Of a stretch of 13,799 nucleotides of DNA, positions 8,327-12,899 are shown piece by piece. The position numbers and the translations under genes were made by a program. Under the pieces are notes generated by a model. It worked only from the letters and a program-made list of their open reading frames with translations, was not told the origin of the DNA and did no database searches. Within the stretch, counting starts at the first letter, position 1. Each line of letters opens with the position of its first letter. The stretch spans positions 1 through 13,799 of the forward strand of contig JBKEAC010000017.1 of assembly GCA_047971925.1 (NCBI GenBank), given 5' to 3'. Origin of the DNA: JBKEDC01 sp047971925. GTDB lineage: Bacteria > Bacteroidota > Bacteroidia > Bacteroidales > Prolixibacteraceae.

Positions 8327-9159
8327 TTCCCCCAATTTAAAGTGTATCCTATTGTAATTGCGTGCATCATACGATGCTTCGTATTGTTGTTTAGCCCTAG
8401 ATTCATATAATCCATGCTATAACGAATGCGTACTATTCTTGACTTCCTTTTCTTTTTTGCTTTAAGCTTAAAATCGATATTTAGATCATTGTGAATTTGA
8501 AAATTTGCACCAAAGCTACCAATGTGGAGAGCCTCCCAAAGAGAAGCATCTTTTTCCGCAATAAAGTATGGCAACGAGCTACTATATTCAGAACCTAAGT
8601 AAATACCCACGAATGGTATTGTTGTCTCGTTGAAGATATAAAATTGAGTTCCCTTTATAGTTAATTTCTTTTCCAATCCTACAGAAAATCCGAGAGAATT
8701 GTTTAGATTATAATAGAGCATATTGTTAGTATTACCAAGCTTAATGTCTGTTCCGAATGCTCCCCAATAAGCCCATCCTACCGAAATGTCAAGTTGCTTT
8801 TTAAATGATTGAGAAAGATTTAACGCATGACGCTTGTTGAGAATGAAGTCGTATTGGTAAGATAGAATCAAATCAGAGTTGTCGTATTGATCACTACTGT
8901 TTGAAGAACGTCGCCTGCCGAATAGAATATTATTATAATGGTTTTTGGTTGAGACTCTGCCATCATGCTGCAGATACTCCGATTTATTAGAGGTGAGAAT
9001 GAAACTACCATAAGTTGTGGGAGCTAAGAAGTCAATGACTCCCATTCCTCCACCAATCCCCTTTAATTGAAATTTATAAGAAATGGAATCTTGCTGTAAT
9101 TCTTCGGCAAAAACATTCCAACTCCAACAAAGCAAAATTAAAACAATACATTTTCTCAT
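8323..9159 (-). CDS. Outer membrane beta-barrel-like protein of unknown function
   Basis: This 278-residue protein has a clear signal peptide (CIVLILLCWSWNVFA, cut before EELQQ). The rest alternates polar and aromatic or hydrophobic residues in short strands and ends HAITIGYTLNWGK, a C-terminal beta-strand typical of outer membrane barrels. I do not recognise a named family. It is the first large gene after leader peptide A (9253-9396), 93 bp downstream of that gene's stop, with a stem-loop between. Its stop overlaps the S41 start as ATGA. A role in peptide release, self-immunity or envelope protection is possible from context only. It has no TolC or TonB-receptor features. Confidence 0.75.
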   Translation of the reverse strand: MRKCIVLILLCWSWNVFAEELQQDSISYKFQLKGIGGGMGVIDFLAPTTYGSFILTSNKSEYLQHDGRVSTKNHYNNILFGRRRSSNSSDQYDNSDLILSYQYDFILNKRHALNLSQSFKKQLDISVGWAYWGAFGTDIKLGNTNNMLYYNLNNSLGFSVGLEKKLTIKGTQFYIFNETTIPFVGIYLGSEYSSSLPYFIAEKDASLWEALHIGSFGANFQIHNDLNIDFKLKAKKKRKSRIVRIRYSMDYMNLGLNNNTKHRMMHAITIGYTLNWGK

Positions 9160-9191
9160 TTGTACAAATTATTATAGTCTAAGTATTGATT

Positions 9192-9206
9192 CCAAAACAG
9201 TTTTGG
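9192..9206. other. Palindrome CCAAAAC-A-GTTTTGG upstream of the barrel gene
   Basis: This is a perfect 7-bp palindrome around one central base, 33 bp upstream of the barrel gene start. The spacer is too short for a good RNA hairpin, so a protein-binding site is more likely than a terminator. No protein is identified. Confidence 0.3.
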
Positions 9207-9218
9207 ATAATTACGATA

Positions 9219-9246
9219 TAGATAGGAAGGTTGCCCTCCCTATCTA
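9219..9246. other. Stem-loop just after leader peptide A gene
   Basis: TAGATAGG (9219-9226) pairs with CCTATCTA (9239-9246). After one mismatch there are three further pairs and a 4-nt loop. It lies 6 bp after the stop of the peptide gene at 9253. On the minus strand no U run follows, so partial termination or 3'-end protection of the peptide message is more likely than full termination. The stem-loop after peptide E is placed in a similar way. Confidence 0.6.
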
Positions 9247-9252
9247 ATTACT

Positions 9253-9396
9253 CTAATCCCACCAGCCATTTTCGTTACCGATGATTCCAATGGCAATTGC
9301 AACTGCCTTAGCTACAAACCAACCCCAGCCACCTGAAACCTCTTTCATTTCTTGCTGAGTCATTTCTTGAGCTTTAAATGATTCTGAGTTTTTCAT
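9253..9396 (-). CDS. Double-glycine leader peptide A (47 aa), bacteriocin-like
   Basis: This is a 47-codon gene. The leader ends MTQQEMKEVSGG, with Met at -12, Glu at -8, Met at -7, Val at -4 and Gly-Gly at -2/-1, fitting C39 cleavage. The 24-residue core starts WGWFVAKAVAIAIG and ends NENGWWD: a hydrophobic Ala/Ile-rich middle with two tryptophans near each end and no cysteine. That layout suits an unmodified membrane-active (class II-like) bacteriocin. It begins at ATG 9396, just after a 60-bp upstream block that is duplicated before leader peptide D, so both are probably switched on by the same signal. It is the first gene of the long transcript that goes on to the barrel protein, S41 protease and exporter. 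No dedicated immunity gene directly follows. Confidence 0.88.
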   Translation of the reverse strand: MKNSESFKAQEMTQQEMKEVSGGWGWFVAKAVAIAIGIIGNENGWWD

Positions 9397-9424
9397 AATA
9401 TTGAAAATTTAATTGTAAATATTT

Positions 9425-9566
9425 GAGTGCTTCGGCGGAACTCATCGCTCAGATTGTTTGGCTGTAATGTGCACTTACTCCAAACTAGATGGCATATCGG
9501 CAGAATGTCTCCATGAATTGTGCGACACCTTGTGTATGCTCCCATCTATCAGCTGTTTTTTCGTTG
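9425..9566. repeat. Duplicated regulatory block, copy 1 (upstream of leader peptide A)
   Basis: This is a 142-bp copy of 10158-10301, about 90% identical by my manual alignment (12 mismatches, two 1-nt gaps). The first 44 bp (9425-9468 and 10158-10201) are identical. The intergenic part (9425-9484) has only two mismatches, while the part matching the LytTR gene tail (9485-9566) holds all the other changes. Weaker similarity continues to the start codon of the following peptide gene. The 44-bp core includes a small hairpin (GAGTGCTTCGGCGGAACTC on the plus strand). I infer a shared promoter or regulator-binding region; no clear -33/-7 pair is visible. Confidence 0.88.
9485..9566 (-). pseudogene. 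Frameshifted remnant of the LytTR regulator 3' end
   Basis: This stretch corresponds to the last 27 or so codons of the LytTR gene at 10218-10493, with readable pieces such as DGSIHKVS and HNSWRHSA. Two single-base deletions relative to the intact copy break the frame, and the original stop is no longer in frame. It is a passenger of the block duplication and is not expected to make a protein. The intrinsic terminator of the preceding peptide operon lies directly upstream. Confidence 0.75.
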
Positions 9567-9570
9567 GGTT

Positions 9571-9599
9571 AAAAAAAACACTATGCTTCCGCAAGATAG
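9571..9599 (-). terminator. Intrinsic terminator of the D-B-C peptide operon
   Basis: On the minus strand, CTATCTTGCGGAAGCATAG (9599-9581) forms a stem of 4 plus 3 pairs with one bulged C and a GCGG loop. Two bases later comes a run of eight T (9578-9571). It lies about 25 bp after the stop of the 42-aa membrane protein. It should end the transcript that carries leader peptides D and B, so peptide A needs its own promoter. Confidence 0.72.
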
Positions 9600-9623
9600 C
9601 TTCTGCTATAATGCTTTGTTTAA

Positions 9624-9752
9624 TTATGCAGTTAAGGCATTATATAGCATAATGACAATTGACATTACTACATACACTGTTAATATGGAGAGTGTAACAG
9701 ATTGCTTTCTTACTTTGCGCCTTAAATATTCCAATTCCCTTTCTTTATCCAT
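9624..9752 (-). CDS. Small single-helix membrane protein C (42 aa), possible immunity protein
   Basis: This is a 42-codon gene that starts 5 bp after the stop of leader peptide B, which suggests coupled translation. The N-terminal 18 residues are highly charged (MDKERELEYLRRKVRKQ), followed by a hydrophobic helix of about 20 residues (LSILTVYVVMSIVIMLYNAL) and a short end. There is no leader or double glycine. Short, basic, one-helix membrane proteins encoded directly after bacteriocin peptides are often immunity proteins, and I propose that role here from position and shape. An alternative is a leaderless accessory peptide. The terminator at 9571-9599 follows it. It is too short for most gene callers. 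Confidence 0.68.
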   Translation of the reverse strand: MDKERELEYLRRKVRKQSVTLSILTVYVVMSIVIMLYNALTA

Positions 9753-9757
9753 AACTC

Positions 9758-9916
9758 TTAAATACAGTTCATTAATGTTTCGTTCGCTTTATAGTCTCCC
9801 GAGGTAACAAAATCCCATATACCGCGACCAATAGCTCCTACACTGCGCCCTAGGTTGTACATAAAATTATCTCCTCCACAAATGGATCTCATCTCTTTAT
9901 TGCTTAATCTTTTCAT
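9758..9916 (-). CDS. Double-glycine leader peptide B (52 aa), bacteriocin-like
   Basis: This is a 52-codon gene with a very short 15-residue leader, MKRLSNKEMRSICGG. It fits the C39 leader consensus position by position: Leu -12, Ser -11, Glu -8, Met -7, Ile -4, Gly -2, Gly -1. The 37-residue core starts DNFMYNLGRSVGAIGRGIWD and carries a GxxxG motif (GRSVG) plus more spaced glycines, like the helix-contact motifs of two-peptide bacteriocins. It also has IWDFVTSGDYK, which resembles WDDFVSGVKDG in leader peptide D. One cysteine is near the C-terminus of the core. The gene lies 35 bp after leader peptide D and 5 bp before membrane protein C. I infer that B and D are partners or paralogs. Confidence 0.88.
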   Translation of the reverse strand: MKRLSNKEMRSICGGDNFMYNLGRSVGAIGRGIWDFVTSGDYKANETLMNCI

Positions 9917-9951
9917 TTTACTCGTTTTTATGTGATTAAATAATGCTATTG

Positions 9952-10128
9952 CTAGCTATTCCATCCGTCTTTAACTCCACTAACAAAGTCATCCCAATTA
10001 TTGTAAACATAGACAACTGCTCCCATCACTGCTAGTGCTCCCATCAATCCTCCACCTTTCGTTGCTTTCATTTGTTTACGATCTATTTTCTCAAACTTTG
10101 ACTCATTTAATACGTTAAACTTTTTCAT
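9952..10128 (-). CDS. Double-glycine leader peptide D (58 aa), bacteriocin-like
   Basis: This is a 58-codon gene. The 26-residue leader ends IDRKQMKATKGG, with Ile at -12, Met at -7 and Gly-Gly at -2/-1. Positions -8 (Gln) and -4 (Thr) are less typical than in the other leaders, and a third glycine follows the cut site, so cleavage could shift by one. The 32-residue core starts GLMGALAVMGAVVYVY, a small-residue-rich hydrophobic helix, and ends NNWDDFVSGVKDGWNS, with a GxxxG (GVKDG). It has no cysteine. The gene begins 30 bp from the duplicated regulatory block and is the first of the D-B-C operon, directly downstream of the LytTR regulator. An unmodified class II-like bacteriocin component is the best reading. 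Confidence 0.86.
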   Translation of the reverse strand: MKKFNVLNESKFEKIDRKQMKATKGGGLMGALAVMGAVVYVYNNWDDFVSGVKDGWNS

Positions 10129-10157
10129 AATCTTAAAATATTTAATTAAACTTTTTC

Positions 10158-10301
10158 GAGTGCTTCGGCGGAACTCATCGCTCAGATTGTTTGGCTGTAA
10201 TATGCACTTATTCCAAACTAGATGGGCATAGCAGCAAAATGCTTCCAGGAATTACGCGACACGTTGTGTATGCTCCCATCTGTCAGCTGTATTTTTCGTT
10301 G
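10158..10301. repeat. Duplicated regulatory block, copy 2 (upstream of leader peptide D)
   Basis: This copy overlaps the last 28 codons of the LytTR gene (10218-10301) and the 60-bp intergenic stretch after it (10158-10217). It is probably the parent of the copy at 9425-9566, because here the reading frame is intact. The intergenic part lies just before the leader peptide D start at 10128 and probably carries that operon's control region. Confidence 0.88.
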
Positions 10302-10493
10302 AATTAGTCGTTTGTTAATGCATCGACTGTTCACCCAAGTATATTTGTTTATTCGTATAAAATACTCCCGCTTAAGATCTCCTCGAAATGCCCCTGTTAA
10401 CTCTATTAACTTTACTTGTCGATCTACATGACACATTGAGCACACCTGCTCTGTGATAACTACATAGACCACATCACTTAGCTGTGTTGTCAT
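10218..10493 (-). CDS. Stand-alone LytTR-type DNA-binding regulator
   Basis: This 91-residue protein consists almost only of a LytTR domain, the beta-rich DNA-binding module of AgrA, ComE and PlnC-type regulators. The LytTR pattern is visible in order: an early strand LSDVVYVV, then REYFIRINKYTWVNSRCI (about 42-59), matching the FIRIHRSYIVN core, then KIQLTDGSIHNVSRNSWKHF, matching the closing L-x-G-x-x-x-x-VSR strand pair. There is no receiver domain. The start at ATG 10493 is fixed by an in-frame stop five codons upstream, so the first strand of the domain may be shortened. It lies directly upstream of the peptide operon, and its 3' end is duplicated with the downstream block. LytTR proteins commonly control bacteriocin and pheromone genes, so regulating this locus is a reasonable inference. 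The protein is small and shows an unusual Asn-Lys where His-Arg is common. Confidence 0.82.
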   Translation of the reverse strand: MTTQLSDVVYVVITEQVCSMCHVDRQVKLIELTGAFRGDLKREYFIRINKYTWVNSRCINKRLIQRKIQLTDGSIHNVSRNSWKHFAAMPI

Positions 10494-10829
10494 GAGGTAA
10501 TATTTTTAACAATTAATATTTGCATCTCGCTATCATAATGCATCTTTTATAGTACGCTTTCTTTAATGTAAGCCTTACGGAGTACATATATATATTGCCC
10601 ATTGCAAAAAAACAAAATTTCAAAGAAAAAATCGAAATAACAGAGATTGCGTAATCGTTTGAAAGCCAATTATATGCGATATTTTCAAAAAACAAATTGC
10701 AAAAATATTTCTGTTTCATATAAATTAGTAGTAATTTTACTTCGTCAAACAATGGATGCGAAAACGGCAAGTGTTAAACTCAAAAAATAATTTCCACAAT
10801 CTTTTTTTCTTAAATAAACAAAATTACTT
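10494..10829. other. AT-rich divergent intergenic region
   Basis: These 336 bp separate the minus-strand LytTR gene from the plus-strand oxoamine synthase gene. The stretch is very AT-rich with A runs and should hold promoters for both directions. I found one candidate minus-strand promoter (10585-10616) and no convincing plus-strand -33/-7 pair. An 85-codon open frame on the minus strand (10513-10770) has no recognisable protein features, so I do not call it. Confidence 0.6.
10585..10616 (-). promoter_or_regulatory. Candidate promoter for the LytTR gene
   Basis: On the minus strand TTTG (10616-10613) is followed after 20 bp by TATATATG (10592-10585), one base from the Bacteroidetes -7 consensus TAnnTTTG. 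This would give a leader of roughly 80 nt. The region is AT-rich, so chance matches are likely. Confidence 0.35.
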
Positions 10830-12080
10830 ATGAAAACTCAAAACTTTTACAATGCAACGGACTTTTCAAACATGGCTGACTTGAATATTTACCAGACCGC
10901 CTCGGAATTTAGAAAAATCATTGATCAGATGGATGAACACAAGGTTAAGCCTTATAACATTGTTGTAAATGGAGCTACAGGTTCATCCGTATCCGCCACA
11001 GATCCTTATACAGAGGAAGCTCGTAATTTAGTTAGCTTCGTGTCGAGCAATTACCTAAATTTAAACACTCATCCTAGTATTAAACACGCCGTAATTGACA
11101 TTACTCACAAGTACGGCTCTGGAACTTGTACAACTCCTCTAATTGGAGGTTTTGAAGATATTCATCAACAGCTTGAACAGAGTATAGCTAATATGCATAA
11201 ACAAGAAGATGCCATCCTGTTTTCATCGGGATTTGCAGCTAATGTGGGTGTAGTACAGTCGCTCTTTAATAAGTCGGACTTTGTAATCGTAGATATGTTT
11301 GTCCATGCCAGCATATATGATGGCTTGAGTAGCACTAATTTCAAGATATGTAAGCATAACGATCCAGAGTATCTAGAGTTGATTCTCAAGAATAATCTAG
11401 GAAAATATCGTAATATAGCTATGATTATAGATAGTGTATATTCTCAGGATGGAGACATTTCACCCCTAGCTGAAATCAGTGATGTGTTAAAAAGATATGG
11501 AGCATACTTAATTGTAGATGAAGCTCATGGAGTTGGAGTATTTGGTAAAGATGGGAGTGGATTATGCTGCCATCTAGGGATTGAAGACAAAGTCGATTTA
11601 ATCACAGGAACTCTAAGTAAAGGGATCGCAGCAATGGGTGGTTATATTACAGGTTGCCACGCTTTGATTAACTACATTCGACATTATGCTCGACCAGCCA
11701 TTTTTTCAGCATCGCTAACACCACAGATTGCAGCAGGAGCTATGCAAGCGATTCATATCATGAAAAGTGAGCATCGCCATATTGAAAAGTTATGGGTTAA
11801 TGTCAATTATGCAAAAGGACGATTATCGGAATTAGGCTATGCGCTAGGTAACTCTGACTCTCCGATAATTCCCATCATGGTTAAAGATGATAAAAAAGTG
11901 CTTTTTATAGCACGAAGCCTTTTTGAAAAAGGATTTTATATCATACCTACCGTATATCCTGCGGTTAAGCTCGGAAATTCTCGATTGAGAATGAATATAT
12001 CATCCGGACATACTAAAGAACAACTGGATGCTTTTTGCTTAGCTTTAGAAGAGGTCAATTCAGAAATACCATTTAAATAA
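10830..12080 (+). CDS. PLP-dependent alpha-oxoamine synthase, serine palmitoyltransferase-like
   Basis: This 416-residue enzyme belongs to the family that condenses an amino acid with an acyl-CoA (serine palmitoyltransferase, KBL, AONS, CqsA). Visible landmarks are SSNYLNLNTHPSI (about 72-84), VHASIYDG with the cofactor-stacking His159, VDEAHGVGVFG with Asp230 and His233, and TLSKGIAAMGGYI with the PLP lysine Lys264. Segments such as CKHND, DEAHGVGVFGK, SPIIPIMV and HTKEQLD closely match what I recall of Bacteroidetes serine palmitoyltransferase, so a sphingolipid-type ketone product is the best guess. The N-terminus is about 20 residues longer than usual. A second copy on a mobile element is unusual. 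The gene is divergent from the LytTR gene and 37 bp before a TetR gene. A quorum-signal synthase (CqsA-like) or AONS role remains possible. Confidence 0.88.
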   Translation: MKTQNFYNATDFSNMADLNIYQTASEFRKIIDQMDEHKVKPYNIVVNGATGSSVSATDPYTEEARNLVSFVSSNYLNLNTHPSIKHAVIDITHKYGSGTCTTPLIGGFEDIHQQLEQSIANMHKQEDAILFSSGFAANVGVVQSLFNKSDFVIVDMFVHASIYDGLSSTNFKICKHNDPEYLELILKNNLGKYRNIAMIIDSVYSQDGDISPLAEISDVLKRYGAYLIVDEAHGVGVFGKDGSGLCCHLGIEDKVDLITGTLSKGIAAMGGYITGCHALINYIRHYARPAIFSASLTPQIAAGAMQAIHIMKSEHRHIEKLWVNVNYAKGRLSELGYALGNSDSPIIPIMVKDDKKVLFIARSLFEKGFYIIPTVYPAVKLGNSRLRMNISSGHTKEQLDAFCLALEEVNSEIPFK

Positions 12081-12086
12081 AAACAT

Positions 12087-12094
12087 TACTTTTG
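12087..12094 (+). promoter_or_regulatory. Candidate -7 box for the tetR-like gene
   Basis: TACTTTTG is an exact match to the Bacteroidetes -7 consensus TAnnTTTG and lies 23 bp before the ATG at 12118. No clear -33 TTTG is seen at the usual distance. It suggests that the regulator can be transcribed separately from the oxoamine synthase gene. Confidence 0.5.
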
Positions 12095-12103
12095 TTTCAA
12101 ACA
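12093..12103. promoter_or_regulatory. Candidate operator palindrome TGTTTCAAACA
   Basis: This perfect 5-1-5 inverted repeat overlaps the end of the -7 box and the probable transcription start of the TetR gene. The position suits autorepression by the TetR protein. The half-sites are short, so it needs binding evidence. Confidence 0.4.
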
Positions 12104-12117
12104 GAACCATAAGAGAT

Positions 12118-12882
12118 ATGATTTCCAAAAGAGAACGTAACATTCAAGAAAAGAAGGCTGACTTGATGGCAGCGGTGCGTAAGGTAATTATAGAACAAGG
12201 CTTCTATAATCTCAACCTATCAACAATTGGCGAGGAGTTAAAGTCTGATAAAACGGCTATTTATCGTTACTACGGGGGGCTTCCTGAACTGCTTGCCACC
12301 TATATTGAGGAGCAGAAGTATTGGCTGAACTCACTGCGCGACTTTGCAGAGAAAGATGATATTGAGGATAAGGAGCAGTTGCTGAAAGATATAGTTGAAG
12401 AACAGTTTGAGGTTCTGTATAAGCATCCTGATTTTCAGCAACTATTAGCATGGGAATTGGCTGACAAGACCGACTTAACAGCTTCAGTTACGATTCAACG
12501 AGAGCGGTTTACTAGGCGATTGCTAGAGTTGGGAAAAGTCGTTGCGTTGCCCGATTCGATTAACCTGAATTATATTTTAGCATTGATATTTGGTGGGTTC
12601 TATTATGTAATTATGCATAAACATCGAGGTCATTTTTGTACGGTTGACTTGGAAAAAACGGAGGATAAAGCAGAATTTAAGCGTACGATCTATTGGTTGA
12701 TCGACCTTGTTTTATCTCGAGCTAAGGAGCAATCTAGGGATCGTTTATTGGCAATTCGCCTTCATCGCAAGGGAATGGAAAACGGCGAGATTGCGGGGCT
12801 ATTGGGAATTGATACCGTTCAGGTTCAGTGTTATCTTGAGGATTCGCAACAGAAGAACGGCTCTTCCATAGTTGAAGAATAG
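12118..12882 (+). CDS. TetR/AcrR-type regulator with an extra C-terminal HTH-like segment
   Basis: This 254-residue protein starts with a TetR DNA-binding domain: helices from residue 10 and the helix-turn-helix LNLSTIGEELKSDKTAIYRYY at about 32-52, where TAIYRYY is the classic recognition-helix end. The central ligand-binding part (about 60-205) is helical with a hydrophobic stretch LNYILALIFGGFYYVIM. The last 47 residues, from about 208, read like a second helix-turn-helix (LLAIRLHRKGMENGEIAGLL, then GIDTVQVQCYLED). This is not part of a normal TetR protein and makes it longer than the usual 190-220 residues. It follows the oxoamine synthase by 37 bp and has its own -7 box and palindrome. 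Likely targets are itself and its neighbour. The effector is unknown. It converges on the relaxase gene with a 17-bp gap. Confidence 0.87.
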   Translation: MISKRERNIQEKKADLMAAVRKVIIEQGFYNLNLSTIGEELKSDKTAIYRYYGGLPELLATYIEEQKYWLNSLRDFAEKDDIEDKEQLLKDIVEEQFEVLYKHPDFQQLLAWELADKTDLTASVTIQRERFTRRLLELGKVVALPDSINLNYILALIFGGFYYVIMHKHRGHFCTVDLEKTEDKAEFKRTIYWLIDLVLSRAKEQSRDRLLAIRLHRKGMENGEIAGLLGIDTVQVQCYLEDSQQKNGSSIVEE

Positions 12883-12883
12883 A

Positions 12884-12893
12884 TAATATCCAA
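12884..12893. repeat. Right copy of the short imperfect direct repeat at the cargo edge
   Basis: TAATATCCAA matches TAATTATCCAA at 823-833 with a one-base gap. It lies in the 17-bp space between the TetR and relaxase 3' ends, so the two copies would enclose the whole non-mobilization cargo. The chance of coincidence is real at this length. Confidence 0.25.
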
Positions 12894-12899
12894 ACAAGC

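Noticed and set aside
7322..8335. TTG start at 8335 for the S41 gene
   Set aside because: ATG 8326 overlaps the preceding stop as ATGA and gives a normal lipoprotein signal, so the extra three residues are unlikely.
9458..9807. Two overlapping plus-strand open frames of 64 and 95 codons
   Set aside because: They run antisense through the duplicated block, the terminator and two minus-strand small genes that have better evidence.
9253..10128. Lanthipeptide, sactipeptide or thioether-modified peptide precursors
   Set aside because: The A and D cores have no cysteine and B has one, and no LanM/LanB, cyclase or radical SAM gene is present.
10158..10217. Classical LytTR-box direct repeats or a TTTG/TAnnTTTG promoter in the conserved block
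   Set aside because: I looked on both strands and found no convincing pair, so only the block as a whole is reported.
9425..10301. Two-unit repeat as a CRISPR or insertion-sequence end
   Set aside because: There are only two copies, with no regular spacers, no inverted termini and no transposase; a tandem-type duplication explains it.
10513..10770. 85-codon open frame on the minus strand upstream of the LytTR gene
   Set aside because: It lies in very AT-rich DNA with no domain, signal peptide or leader motif, and it overlaps the probable promoter region.
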